DNA of 64,000 nt from positions 102,383 to 166,382 of the forward strand of contig JADJPQ010000028.1 of assembly GCA_016713175.1 (NCBI GenBank), read 5' to 3'. This DNA is from Planctomycetota bacterium (GTDB taxonomy: Bacteria > Planctomycetota > UBA1135 > UBA2386). The notes beneath the pieces were generated by a model. That model had not been told where the DNA came from, did not search any database, and saw only the letters and a list, made by a program, of their open reading frames with translations. Within the stretch, counting starts at the first letter, position 1; the number at the start of each line of letters is the position of its first letter. This document shows, one piece after another, positions 43,782 through 53,359 of this stretch. The position numbers and the translations under genes were made by a program.

Positions 43782-45080
43782 ATGAGTCGCTCGCCGCTCG
43801 CCCGCGCCACCCTTGCCGCGTTGTGCTTGTTGCCCGTCCTGCGCAGCCAGGATGCGTTCGCCACCTGGTTCAACACCGAACGTGCGGACCTGCTGGCGCT
43901 GTACCAGCACCTGCACGCCCATCCCGAACTGTCGTTCCACGAGACCGCCACCGCGGCCAGGATCGCCGACGAACTCGAGCGCCTGGGCATCCAGGTCACC
44001 CGCAAGGTCGGTGGCCATGGCGTCGTCGGGGTGCTGCAGAACGGCGACGGCAGGGTCGGCATGTTGCGCTGCGACCTCGACGCCCTGCCGATCGCCGAGG
44101 CGACCGGGCTGCCGTTCGCGAGCCCGCACGAAGGCAAGGCCGCCGACGGCAGCCCGGTTGGCAAGATGCATGCCTGCGGCCACGACCTGCACATGACCAA
44201 CCTGGTCGGCACCGCGCGCTGGTTCGCCGCGCACAAGGATCTGTGGCGGGGCACGCTGGTGCTGGTCGCGCAGCCGGCCGAAGAACGTGCCGGTGGCGCC
44301 AAGGCGATGCTGGCAGACGGCCTGCTGACCCGCTTCCCGCGCCCGGCGTGGGCGGTCGCCGTGCACACTGCCGCCGAACTGCCGGCCGACCAGATCGGCA
44401 TCCGGCCCGGCTTCGCGATGGCCAACGTCGATTCGTGCGACATCACGCTGACCGGCCGCGGCGGCCACGGCGCGTCGCCGCACCTGACGATCGACCCGAT
44501 CGTGATGGCGGCCCGACTGGTCCTCGATCTGCAGACGATCGTCGGTCGCGAGATCGATCCGGTGGAACCGGCGGTGGTCACCGTCGGTGCGATCGCCGGC
44601 GGCAGCAAGCACAACATCATCGATGACCACTGTCGGTTGCAGATCACGCTGCGCAGCTATTCGCCGACGGTGCGGGAACAGCTGAAGGCCGCGGTCGTCC
44701 GCAAGGCCAAGGCCACGGCCGCGTCGGCCGGGGCATCCGAGCCGATCGTCGAGTTCTCGGAACCGACGGTCGCGCTGCGCAACGATGAACCGCTGGCCGC
44801 CAAGGTCGCAGCAGCCGCGCGTGCCGAACTCGGCAACGACGCGGTGATCGAGATCCCACCGACGATGGGCGCCGAGGACTTCGGCCAGATCGGCACCGCC
44901 GGCATCCCGATCTGCATGTTCCGGCTGGGCACCGTGGCCCGCGACCGGCTCGCCACCCACCTGCGCCGCGGCGATCTGCCGCCGCTGCATTCGGCCCGCT
45001 ACTACCCGGACGTCGAGCAGGCGTTGCCGACGGGCGTGCGCGCGACGGTGGCAATCGTCCGTTCGCTGCTGCGCGAATGA
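43782..45080 (+). CDS. M20D family amidohydrolase/peptidase
   Basis: A 432-residue secreted enzyme of the M20D family, which hydrolyses N-acyl or N-carbamoyl amino acids. The signal peptide ends near residue 23. Metal-binding motifs are MLRCDLDALPI, HACGHDLHMTN with the first His, and the bridging EE in AQPAEERAGG. The dimerisation lid lies between (DITLTGRGGHGASPHLTIDP). The late His is in LHSARYYPD, so all expected zinc ligands are visible. It follows the terminator at 43691 and begins a new unit. Confidence 0.9.
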   Translation: MSRSPLARATLAALCLLPVLRSQDAFATWFNTERADLLALYQHLHAHPELSFHETATAARIADELERLGIQVTRKVGGHGVVGVLQNGDGRVGMLRCDLDALPIAEATGLPFASPHEGKAADGSPVGKMHACGHDLHMTNLVGTARWFAAHKDLWRGTLVLVAQPAEERAGGAKAMLADGLLTRFPRPAWAVAVHTAAELPADQIGIRPGFAMANVDSCDITLTGRGGHGASPHLTIDPIVMAARLVLDLQTIVGREIDPVEPAVVTVGAIAGGSKHNIIDDHCRLQITLRSYSPTVREQLKAAVVRKAKATAASAGASEPIVEFSEPTVALRNDEPLAAKVAAAARAELGNDAVIEIPPTMGAEDFGQIGTAGIPICMFRLGTVARDRLATHLRRGDLPPLHSARYYPDVEQALPTGVRATVAIVRSLLRE

Positions 45081-45152
45081 CCTGACCGGGGGCCGCCGCG
45101 GCCGACGGTCTCTGCGTGCATGGCAGCGCGGCCGGCGTAGACTCCCGGCCCC

Positions 45153-45500
45153 GTGAACATCCCCAAGGACATGACGCTCATGTTCCGCGGCAAGACCGAC
45201 TACATGCGCGAGATCGCGCAGGTCCTGCGGCAGAACGACATCAAGACGGCGACCGGACCGATGCCCGGCGGTGGCTGGGAGACGCAGGCCTGGCTCGCGG
45301 TCGCGAGCCACCAAACGGACGAGGCCAAGCGTCTCTACGAACAGTACCTGGACGACATGGTCGCGCGTTCGGGGCAACGCAGCACGGACAAGCACGCCGA
45401 CTTCGACGCGCCGGAGACCGAGTGTCCGGCCTGCGGCACGAAGTTCCAGACCGCCAACGCGACCCGTTGCCCGGACTGCGGCCTCAATTTCGGCGGCTGA
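45153..45500 (+). CDS. Small protein with C-terminal zinc ribbon
   Basis: A 115-residue protein starting at a GTG (45153). Residues 1-75 form an alpha/beta domain (RGKTDYMREIAQVLRQNDIK, then WLAVASHQTDEAKRLYEQYL) that resembles the DUF2007 signal-transducing fold. The C terminus has CPACGTKF and CPDCGLNFGG, a zinc ribbon. A short charged linker separates them. Role is unknown. It is 15 bases from the convergent HEAT-repeat gene. Confidence 0.7.
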   Translation: MNIPKDMTLMFRGKTDYMREIAQVLRQNDIKTATGPMPGGGWETQAWLAVASHQTDEAKRLYEQYLDDMVARSGQRSTDKHADFDAPETECPACGTKFQTANATRCPDCGLNFGG

Positions 45501-45515
45501 AGCGACGGCCAGGGT

Positions 45516-47150
45516 CTACTGGCAGTTCCGGATGTGCTGCAAGAGCCACGGCGGCAACCAGGTGAACGCCACGCCCTGCGCGTAGCGATCCCACGGCGAA
45601 CCGCGGCTTCGCCGCAGCCCGTGCGCAATGCCGGCCAGCGCGGCCTGCCGTTCGGACAGGGCGCGCCGGCTGTCGCCGACGATCGCCCGCAGCCTGGCGA
45701 TGGCACCCGGCACCCGGGTCCGCCCCAAAGCCACCAAAGCCGCTGGCGCCGCTGCCGACGGGCGCAACGAGCCATCAAGCATGGCCCGGGCAAACGCATC
45801 GCCATCGATGCGCGCCAGCACATCGAACGCACGTGCCAGAACATCGGCTTCCGTGCGATTCTGCAGCACCCACCACAGAGTGGTCACCGCGTTCGGATCG
45901 CCGACGAGCCCCAGCGCGTCGATCGCGGCCAATGCCTCCAGACCCTGGCTGCCATGCTCGAGCTGTTCGCGCGCTGCGACACCGGCCAGGGGATGGCTGA
46001 CCAAACCCGCAGCCAGCAGCAACGCCGGCCGCTGCGCCGCGGACCGATTGTCACGCAGGGCGTCGAGAATCGCCGTTCGCGCGATCTTGGCATCGTGCTG
46101 CAGCGCGTGTCCAGCCAGCGCCAGGGCCGCGGTGCCGCGCAGGTACTTCTGGCCCGTGGTGACGGCCTCGAGCAGCCAGGCCAGCGCTTCCGGGTGGGAC
46201 TGCCCGGCGTACCAGACCTCTTCCGCCAGGGGCCCACCGCGGTTCCGCAAAGCCGAATGCAGGAACGCGCGGGCACCGGGCAACGGCGAAGCGGCGACGC
46301 GAGTGAGCAACGCAAGATGGACTGCCTGGCCACGTGCGCCAAGATGCCGCCACCGGTCCAACTCCGCGTCGTCGGCGAAGCGGGAACAGGACAGCGCCGG
46401 CGCCGTAGCCACCGAGACGCCCGGTTCGGCCAACTCGGCCTCCAGCAGCGGTGGCGCGATCGGCAAACCGCCATGGGCCACCGCCAGCCACAGTGCGGCA
46501 CGCAGGTCCACTGGGCCACCGCGTTCGAGCGCGCTGCGCAGTCCGAAGGCCCCACCGGCCCCGCTCTCGCCAGCGCCGATCGCCAGGGCCACTGCCGCGA
46601 AGGGCCGCAAGTCGACTTCGCCCGGCGGCGACGCCAGCAAGCGGTCGAGTCGCCATCGCGCGGCGGTGGTGCTGCCTTCGCCGAGGCCCAGAACCACCGC
46701 AATCCGTACCAGGGGATCCTGGTCGCCGAGCAGCCGATCGGCGTGCTCGGCAAGTCCACCGGTGACGCCGAGGGCCCGCACCGCGCCGACGCGCAACCAA
46801 GGCTCCGAGGCCTGCGTCAGTTCGGCCAACCACACCCGCAGCGGGTCGACCGCCGCGGTCATCGCGGGCATCGATCGCGCCGCGGCGACACCCGCCACGG
46901 GCGCCAGTTCGCGCAACCAGCGCGTTCGATTCCAGGTCCAGAACGAACCCGCGAAGCCCTCGGCTGCAAGACCGCAGCCGCAACCAATGCCTCAACCCGG
47001 AGGACAACCGGGAGTCGACGTTCCGCCGGGCTGCGGTGCATGTTCGAGCGTCAACTCAACCGGTCGCGGCAACGGGCGAAAGCACGGCAGCGGCTGCTGC
47101 GCTGGCAGGCAGATCGGCAACACCAGCAACACGGCGAGCAGGTGCTTCAT
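45516..47150 (-). CDS. Secreted HEAT-repeat protein interrupted by in-frame UGA (possible selenoprotein or disrupted gene)
   Basis: Reading from an ATG at 47150, the first 52 codons encode a signal peptide (LLAVLLVLPICLPAQ) and a Pro/Gly linker ending TPGCPPG. A TGA (46992-46994) follows, and the same frame then continues GIGCGCGLAAEGFAGSFWTW and about 490 residues of HEAT-like repeats (AAVLGLGEGSTTAARW-type helices). In related planctomycetal proteins a short W-rich motif like FWTWNR links a signal peptide to HEAT repeats, so both halves belong together. The TGA could encode selenocysteine (see the hairpin feature), replace a Cys codon by mutation, or be an error. Otherwise translation of the repeat half would need re-initiation near 46916, leaving it without a signal. 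Confidence 0.7.
46962..46979 (-). promoter_or_regulatory. SECIS-like hairpin downstream of in-frame UGA
   Basis: Directly after the UGA, GGCUGC and GCAGCC form a perfect 6-base stem around the 6-base loop GGUCUU. The stem begins 13 bases and the loop 19 bases after the UGA. Bacterial SECIS elements need a hairpin with a small apical loop carrying G in the first positions, about 16-37 bases from UGA. In E. coli fdhF the loop GGUC also begins at base 19. The bulged U of fdhF is missing here. The structure was found by eye, not by folding. Confidence 0.4.
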
Positions 47151-47296
47151 GCCGCGCCATTGGCAACGACCGTTCCGGAGTCGCCGCGTGGCGCAGGTGG
47201 CCGGTCCGGCGACAAGCTGGCCGATATTGGTTACCGTCGCGTAACGGCAACCGGCCGCAAGAACGACCGGGGCTGACGACATCTGGTGGCACCGCG

Positions 47297-47890
47297 ATGC
47301 GCGGAGAACGAGCCCAGGCCCAGCCCGCCGTTGGCGATCTGGGCAAGCAAACCCTGGATGCAGCAACCTTGACGACCGAGTTCTCGGCCGCCGCCGCGTC
47401 GTTGTGGACGCTGGCTGCGGGTGTCCTGGGCCACCGCACGCACGCCGAAGACGTGTTGCAGGAAGCCGCGATGATTGCCTGGCAGAAGCGCTCGACCTTC
47501 ACCCCCGGAACGTCGTTCCGCGCCTGGATGGGCCGGATCGTCCGCTTCGTCGCGCAGAACCACCGCCGCCGCCAACGCCGCCGTCGCACCGAGTCCGTTG
47601 CCAACGACGATCTCGACACCGCCCCGGCGCCAACCCGCTCGATGACCCCCAACGAAGGCACCGGTTGGACCGACGACCCGCTCGACTTCAGTGACCCGGT
47701 GTTCGCCGCGCTGCAGCAACTGAAGCCGATCGCCCGCGCGTGCCTGCTGCTGAAGGTCGTCGGCGACCACGACTATCGCGAGATCGCCGCCCTTCTCGGT
47801 ATTCCCGAAGGCACCGCCATGAGCCATGTCAGCCGCGCGCGCACCACGCTGGCGGGCTTGCTGACCGCAGAACCCAGGCCAAGAGCATGA
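47297..47890 (+). CDS. ECF-family RNA polymerase sigma factor (second)
   Basis: A 197-residue sigma factor of the extracytoplasmic type. Region 2 reads HRTHAEDVLQEAAMIAWQKR then SFRAWMGRIVRFVAQNHRRR. Region 4 reads CLLLKVVGDHDYREIAALLG then GTAMSHVSRARTTLAG. The centre holds a longer acidic linker than the factor at 5386, so it belongs to a different ECF group. Its stop overlaps the start of a membrane protein gene (ATGA), the usual sign of a linked regulator. It is divergent from the UGA-interrupted HEAT gene by 146 bases. Confidence 0.88.
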   Translation: MRGERAQAQPAVGDLGKQTLDAATLTTEFSAAAASLWTLAAGVLGHRTHAEDVLQEAAMIAWQKRSTFTPGTSFRAWMGRIVRFVAQNHRRRQRRRRTESVANDDLDTAPAPTRSMTPNEGTGWTDDPLDFSDPVFAALQQLKPIARACLLLKVVGDHDYREIAALLGIPEGTAMSHVSRARTTLAGLLTAEPRPRA

Positions 47891-48519
47891 ACGTGCCCAG
47901 AGAATCCACCGGCCAGGAACCCGAAGGCAACCAGCCCGCAGCGCTCGACGAGCTGCTGCGCCGCCGTTTCTCGCCACCGACGGATCTGCCGACGCGGGCC
48001 GCGAACATGGTCACCGCCGTCGCCCGGCGACCGGCCGCACCGCGCCGCTGGTGGCCATGGTCCTCGCTTCTCGCCGCCGCCGCCCTGGTGTTCCTGTGGG
48101 CCACCACCTGGCAACCCGCGGGGCCGCCGCCGCACCAGATCGCGACCGACGCGCTCTGGGCCGACGCCACCACCGCGTTTCCCCCGACCCTCGTCTCCTG
48201 CTCGACCGGGCCGGTGCCTCCACCGCCGACGCTGGAAGCCTGCACCACGGCTCCACCACTCCCTTACATTCCCGCAGCCGACGAACAGCTGGTCGGTCCA
48301 TTGACGTGCTCGGCCCTGCCACAGGCGCACCGCTACTGGAGCCGGAACCTCGAGAACACGGTGCTGCTGTTGATCCTGCCCGCCGAAGACACCCGTGGTA
48401 TCGAATGGTCCGGGCAGCCGGTGGCGACGATCGAACGACGAATCGGTGCGCTGCGCGTCGTCTTCGTGTCGACCACCGGAACTGCCGCGGCGGAGCAGCG
48501 CGCCGCCCGGCTGCGGTAG
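47887..48519 (+). CDS. Putative membrane partner of ECF sigma factor
   Basis: A 210-residue protein overlapping the sigma gene by 4 bases. The N-terminal 45 residues are hydrophilic and could bind sigma (ALDELLRRRFSPPTDLPTRA). There is no H-x3-C-x2-C zinc motif. One hydrophobic segment (PWSSLLAAAALVFLWATTW) at about 57-75 is a probable membrane span. The outer part is Pro/Cys-rich with an unknown fold (TGPVPPPPTLEAC). Position and topology suggest an anti-sigma factor, but sequence alone does not prove it. Confidence 0.6.
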   Translation: MNVPRESTGQEPEGNQPAALDELLRRRFSPPTDLPTRAANMVTAVARRPAAPRRWWPWSSLLAAAALVFLWATTWQPAGPPPHQIATDALWADATTAFPPTLVSCSTGPVPPPPTLEACTTAPPLPYIPAADEQLVGPLTCSALPQAHRYWSRNLENTVLLLILPAEDTRGIEWSGQPVATIERRIGALRVVFVSTTGTAAAEQRAARLR

Positions 48520-48648
48520 ACCGCATGGTGATCACGGACGGTCCGTGAAGGTCCCGATCCCGCCAAGGAACAAAGGGCCGCTATCCTGGCAAGCGCCAGC
48601 CACTCGTCCGACCGGTTCGCGATCCGCTCGTCCTCGCCCCCACCCGCC

Positions 48649-50439
48649 ATGCGCACTCTGCTGTCTTGCGGCCTGCTCGCCGCCCCGCTGCTCGCCCAGA
48701 ACACGTACACCTCGAGCGTCGACGCCGCCGCCGACCAGCTGGCTGCCTTGCCCGGTGACGCGCTGCTCGACTTCACGGGTGTCAGCGCCGAGTTCGAACT
48801 CGTCGGCGACGCGCAGTTCCTCGAGCGGGCGGACGGCACCGCACGCTATTCGGCGGTGGTTCGCAATCGCTTCGCGATCTACCAGTTGATGGCGATCGTG
48901 CTCGAGATGTCGGGTCGCACGACGACGCCGCCGTCCAGCGGCCCGCAGCTCGGTCTGCTGGCTTCCGCATACTTGCCAGCGGGCCCCATCGACCCGGGTA
49001 CGTTCCGTTACTACCCGAGCGTCACCGGCTCGATGACCGGCCTGATCCAATGGCACGGCGCGAGCATCCTGGTGACCGCCGCCAGCGCCTGTCAGATCGG
49101 CGCCGGCGCGAACAACCGGAATGGCAACGCCGGCTTCTCGGTGCGCCTGAACACGCAGATCGTCACGCATCCGCCGTTCACGACGCTGACGCCGAGCGGA
49201 CCTGCACTGCTCGCAGCCGATTTCTTCGCCGACAAGCCCAGCTGCGCAACGCACGCCGAGACGGACACCGGCATCAGCATTGCCGCCCCGCGGTTGGGGT
49301 TCACCCTGCCCGGCGTCGCGCCGGATTACCGCTTCATCCCGACCGGTACCTGGCGCGAGTTCGATGACGGCCACGCCGAACTCACGGGCACGTTGCGCCG
49401 CGAGTCGGACTTCGCCGACCAGTGGCACCTCGTGCTGACCTGCGGTTCGCGCGTCGATCCGCAGGATGCGGCCCACCCGCCGGCAGGCATGCCGGTCCGG
49501 GGACTTCTGGCGGCGGCGTATCAGGCGCAGGGCGGGCCGATCGACCCGACGACGTTCCGCTACTACCGGACGGCGACCGGGACCTTGACCGGCGCCGCCA
49601 CCAACGCCGGCGGCGTGATCGCGCTGTCGCAGGCACGCCCCGTGCAAGTCGGCATCGGTGCCACCGCCGCCAACACGCGCTTTGGCTTCGCTGGCGAGCT
49701 CCAGGCCACGGTGATCACGCAGCCGCTCGGCCGCACCGTGGTATTGACCGGCAACCCGACCTTCGACGGCATCGCCGCGCGCGCCTGCGTGCTGCCGCAG
49801 CCGACGTTCGATGCCAACCTGCAACCGGCGGTCGACGCCGTCAGCGACCAGGGTCTGGTGCTGACCGGACAGGATCTGGCCTGGGTCGAACAGGCGATGG
49901 TCGGTCCATACTTCGTCGCCGGCACCGGCCCCGAGCATTGGTTCCACGGCTATGTGCACGTGGTCAGCAACACGCGACTCGAACTGCACCTGCCGCAACC
50001 GACGGTGCCGGGCAGCTACACGGCGACACTGTTCACCAGCGCGCCGAGTTCGCCGCCGCAACAGGTCACGGTCACGACGCCGAGCAGCCCGCGGATGCGC
50101 AGCGAAGCGACGCTGATCGGCGGGCAGACGCAGCATTGGATCATCCACAAGGGTCCGCTCGGGCCCGCGTTCGTCGTGATGGCACTGTCCGATTCGCTGA
50201 CCCCGAGCGTGCTGCCGGGCGTCGTCAGTCTCGGCCTCGGCGCGCAGTTCTCCAGCCTGCTGATCTTCCCGTTCACGATCAGCACCGATCCCGGGACCGG
50301 CGCGGCCGTAGTCGAGATTCCGGGCATGCCAGGCCTGGCCGGAACGCTGCTGCACGCGCAGGCCGCCCTGGTCGAGATGGCCAACCCGGGTGCGGCGCCG
50401 TTCCCGGTCAGCGACATCTGGGCGACCCGATACCGCTAG
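48649..50439 (+). CDS. Secreted protein with internal duplication
   Basis: A 596-residue protein with a signal peptide ending A-P-L-L-A-Q. Two copies of a domain of about 150 residues can be aligned. The first (residues about 100-180) contains GPIDPGTFRYYPSVTGSMTG and the second (about 285-365) contains GPIDPTTFRYYRTATGTLTG. In both, a matching ACQIGAGANN/VQVGIGATAAN stretch follows. The C-terminal 90 residues (MPGLAGTLLHAQAALVEM) resemble the C-terminal domain of the choice-of-anchor B protein. I do not recognise the central fold, and enzyme motifs are absent. Confidence 0.65.
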   Translation: MRTLLSCGLLAAPLLAQNTYTSSVDAAADQLAALPGDALLDFTGVSAEFELVGDAQFLERADGTARYSAVVRNRFAIYQLMAIVLEMSGRTTTPPSSGPQLGLLASAYLPAGPIDPGTFRYYPSVTGSMTGLIQWHGASILVTAASACQIGAGANNRNGNAGFSVRLNTQIVTHPPFTTLTPSGPALLAADFFADKPSCATHAETDTGISIAAPRLGFTLPGVAPDYRFIPTGTWREFDDGHAELTGTLRRESDFADQWHLVLTCGSRVDPQDAAHPPAGMPVRGLLAAAYQAQGGPIDPTTFRYYRTATGTLTGAATNAGGVIALSQARPVQVGIGATAANTRFGFAGELQATVITQPLGRTVVLTGNPTFDGIAARACVLPQPTFDANLQPAVDAVSDQGLVLTGQDLAWVEQAMVGPYFVAGTGPEHWFHGYVHVVSNTRLELHLPQPTVPGSYTATLFTSAPSSPPQQVTVTTPSSPRMRSEATLIGGQTQHWIIHKGPLGPAFVVMALSDSLTPSVLPGVVSLGLGAQFSSLLIFPFTISTDPGTGAAVVEIPGMPGLAGTLLHAQAALVEMANPGAAPFPVSDIWATRYR

Positions 50440-50637
50440 GGCCGCGCGGCAGGACCGGCCCGTTGTGGAGAACCGTCCTGACTTTGTCCCGACGGACGGA
50501 CCGCGCCGGGCAGGGCGTCCCACGGAGCTGCGAATATCCGCGAACGCCCCCTTCCATCGTCGGTGCAGAAGCGTCCAATGTGGCGCCCGTGCGCCCAACC
50601 GGCGGCACGCGGCCTCGCCACCCACCTCGCCGCCTGC

Positions 50638-52734
50638 ATGGTCACCCAGCTCAGCTCGTACTGTCAGCAGTTTGACGCACTGCTGCGCCCGATCCTGACA
50701 CCCTTGCAGGATGCGCTGACCGCGCTGGCCGCCGCGGCGCCCGGAACGCCGGGCACCGGCCAGGGTCGGCCACTCACCGAACTGCAGCATCACCTGCGCA
50801 CCCTGTGCGACAAGGTCAGCGCCCAGCAGGCCTATGTGCTGATCTTCGGCCCGCTGAAGAGCGGCAAGTCGACGCTGATGAACGCCATCGCCGCCGCCTA
50901 TGTCAGCGAAGTCAGCAGCCTGCCAGCCTACCCGTGCCTGGTGTTCGTCGGCGCCGGCAAGCGCAGGGAATACGTCTGTACCCGTTACGACGGCAGCCAG
51001 CAGACGTTCACCGACGGCAGCGTACTGCACCTGCACATCCACGATGCGCATGGCAAGCTGGCGCAGGCGATCCGCAAGGCCGAAGCCGAAGGCCACGTGT
51101 TCGATCCGCAGGAGCACTTCGCCCAGGCGATCCGGCGCATCGACGTGCTGGTGCCCGACAGCCGGTTGCAGCAGACCGGTGCGGTGCTGGTCGACACTCC
51201 GGGCCTCTACACCCGGATGCGCTTTGGCTACGACCGGATGACGCGCGACTTCCGCGACGCCGCCGCCTGCGCGATCTTCGTGGTCAAGAGCGACACGCTG
51301 TTCCTCGAACAGGTGTTCGCCGAGTTCCAGCAGTTGCTGGAGCTGTTCTCGCGGATCTTCCTGGTCGTCAACGTCGACGCCCACAAGCGCGATGTCGGGC
51401 CCGACGGCAAGCTGGTGCCGAGCCTCGAGCAATCGCAGCCCGAAGCGGTGCTGGCGGCGTTCGAACGGCTGGCGATGTCGGCGCCGCTGCAGCGGGCGGC
51501 TGCCGAGGGCAAGGTCCGGATGTATCCCGTCGATCTGCTGCACGCGGCCAGCAGTTCGCTGCAGAAAGAACCGCTCGACAAGCAACCGCAGTCGTTCCAG
51601 CGCTTCCAGAAGGACCTGACCGACTATCTGGGCAGTCACGAGTACCTGGCGGCGTTCCTGCGCGACTCGCTGCAGCGAGCCAATCTGCTGCTCGGCGAGG
51701 TCAGCAGCACCTGCACGGCCAGCGACATCCGGACGTTGCAGGCGCAGCTCGCCGACCTGCGCGAACGCCACCAGTTCGTCACCGCCGAGCAACGTCGGCT
51801 GGCGCTGGCACTGCAGTTCGACTGGTTGCCGACCGCACAGAAGCTGCACAAGGCGCTCGACGACGAGATCGAACGGACGGCCCGCGACACCGGGCAGAAG
51901 CTGCTGCGCACGCTCGGCGCGTCGATCGACACCTGGTTCCTGTCGAGCCACTCGCTCGATTGGCTGGTCGCGGGCCAATGGACACCGCTGGTCTCCGACT
52001 ACCGCGACGAAGTGCTGCGGGCCGGCAAGCGCGCGCTCGAACAGGCGCAGGGCCAGCCGTCGGCTGGTCTCGACCTGCCGGACGGCGTCGGCGATCTGCT
52101 GCATCGCTTCGGCATCGACTTGCGCAACGTGCGGCAGCAGGCGCTGGCAGCATTGGGCGGTCCGGCCTGGAAGGGCAAGGCCACCGTGCCGATCGATCCG
52201 GATCAGATCCCGATCAAGCGCGGCATGCTGGATGTCGTCGCATTCCGTTCGGTCGACAAGGTCCGGCACCGGCTGTTCGGTGACAAACCCAGACCGGACC
52301 AGAAGATCCCCGGCAAGGAAAAGGCAGCGCGGCTGGGCGAGCCGGGTCGGTTGTTCCTGCATCAACAGATCACCGCGTTCCGCGGCGAACTGGCGCCCGC
52401 GACGATCGCGGCGGTCCGGCACCATCTCGGCGAAGCGCTGATGAAGGCGATGGCGGAGGCGCTGCAGAAGCAGTTGCGCACCGCCGAGCCGCGCCTGCAG
52501 CAGGCCCGGGTCGAACTGGAGTCCGAGATCGCGCGACTGCAAGCAGTGCTGCAACCGGTCCAGGCCCTCGCGACGACGGCGGGCGATCTGCAAGGCAAGC
52601 TGTCCGCGCTGGCAACCCGGTTCGGCTCGGAGTTCAGACCCGCTCCGGCAACGGGTCCGGTGCTGACGCCACAGCCGCGACGCGGTCGCCACGATTCGCC
52701 CGCACGGCCGCACAATCAGCCCGAGCGCCGCTGA
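50638..52734 (+). CDS. Dynamin-like GTPase family protein
   Basis: A 698-residue large GTPase. The G1 P-loop GPLKSGKST is at residues 71-79 and G3 is DTPGL, preceded by QTGAVLV. G4 may be VNVDAHKRD, a weak N-x-x-D. The long helical second half (residues 330-690) carries heptad-like stretches (LQAQLADLRERHQFV, then a C-terminal LQQARVELESEIARLQ), as in bacterial dynamin-like proteins that remodel membranes. The final 30 residues are basic and disordered. The gene lies alone between secreted-protein genes; no second dynamin gene is adjacent. Start at 50638 is chosen; an in-frame GTG at 50563 is possible. Confidence 0.72.
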   Translation: MVTQLSSYCQQFDALLRPILTPLQDALTALAAAAPGTPGTGQGRPLTELQHHLRTLCDKVSAQQAYVLIFGPLKSGKSTLMNAIAAAYVSEVSSLPAYPCLVFVGAGKRREYVCTRYDGSQQTFTDGSVLHLHIHDAHGKLAQAIRKAEAEGHVFDPQEHFAQAIRRIDVLVPDSRLQQTGAVLVDTPGLYTRMRFGYDRMTRDFRDAAACAIFVVKSDTLFLEQVFAEFQQLLELFSRIFLVVNVDAHKRDVGPDGKLVPSLEQSQPEAVLAAFERLAMSAPLQRAAAEGKVRMYPVDLLHAASSSLQKEPLDKQPQSFQRFQKDLTDYLGSHEYLAAFLRDSLQRANLLLGEVSSTCTASDIRTLQAQLADLRERHQFVTAEQRRLALALQFDWLPTAQKLHKALDDEIERTARDTGQKLLRTLGASIDTWFLSSHSLDWLVAGQWTPLVSDYRDEVLRAGKRALEQAQGQPSAGLDLPDGVGDLLHRFGIDLRNVRQQALAALGGPAWKGKATVPIDPDQIPIKRGMLDVVAFRSVDKVRHRLFGDKPRPDQKIPGKEKAARLGEPGRLFLHQQITAFRGELAPATIAAVRHHLGEALMKAMAEALQKQLRTAEPRLQQARVELESEIARLQAVLQPVQALATTAGDLQGKLSALATRFGSEFRPAPATGPVLTPQPRRGRHDSPARPHNQPERR

Positions 52735-52756
52735 GCCGTTCCCAGGTTTGCGCGAC

Positions 52757-53359
52757 CTACAGCCGGTGCTCCGGCCGCTGCTCGTACGCCGAACCGATCG
52801 CACACAGGCGATCCAGCCCGTCGGCGAGCAGCTCGAACAGCTGCCGCAACCGCTCGAGGTCGGTCAGGTGCCCCGGCACCACCAACCGCAGTTCATCGGT
52901 GTCCGGCGGGAACCTGGTGAACCAACCCTCGTGGTCCTCGACGCTCAGCGTGACCTGCTTCTGGCCGCTCAACCCGGCGCGCAGTGCCGCATCGGCGCAG
53001 AACGCGCGCGCCAGCCGCTCGTCATTGGTCTTGATCACGAAGTCCCGGTCGAACTGCACCGACCCGACCTCGAGGTCCTGCATGCCGAAGAACTTGCCGA
53101 TCTCGCTGAACAGGCCCGAACGGTAGATCTTCAGCCGCCAGTGTTCCTTGTTCAGGAACGGCGCCCGCAACCGCGTGAACGGCACCGGCACCTTGCCCGC
53201 CATCACGACGAAAGCATCGAGCGTGACCGTCCAGGCCCCGTGTTCGACGTCGACCCGCATGCCCTGCCGCCAGGTGCCGGCGGTGAACCGGCCGCCGAGC
53301 TCGCCGGCGAGCTTCTGCCAGACGTCCTTGCGATGGTCGCTGAACCAGCCGAGGGCCAT
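52757..53359 (-). CDS. DUF3137-like conserved hypothetical protein
   Basis: A 200-residue protein whose start is placed at 53359 (MALGWFSDHRKDVWQKLAGE), because homologues I recall open with a W or F followed by D-R/H-K. The body is beta-rich: WTVTLDAFVVMAGKVPVPFT, RLKIYRSGLFSEIGKFFGMQ and ERLRQLFELLADGLDRLCAI. It may be a lipid- or membrane-associated domain; no catalytic residues are evident. The same-frame start at 53422 is the longer alternative. It converges with the dynamin-like gene (22 bases). Confidence 0.6.
   Translation of the reverse strand: MALGWFSDHRKDVWQKLAGELGGRFTAGTWRQGMRVDVEHGAWTVTLDAFVVMAGKVPVPFTRLRAPFLNKEHWRLKIYRSGLFSEIGKFFGMQDLEVGSVQFDRDFVIKTNDERLARAFCADAALRAGLSGQKQVTLSVEDHEGWFTRFPPDTDELRLVVPGHLTDLERLRQLFELLADGLDRLCAIGSAYEQRPEHRL

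Noticed and set aside
48532..52803. Long minus-strand frame (1423 codons) over the secreted and dynamin-like genes
   Set aside because: Composition is Arg/Gln/Ala-rich with no motif, and the plus-strand genes explain the region.
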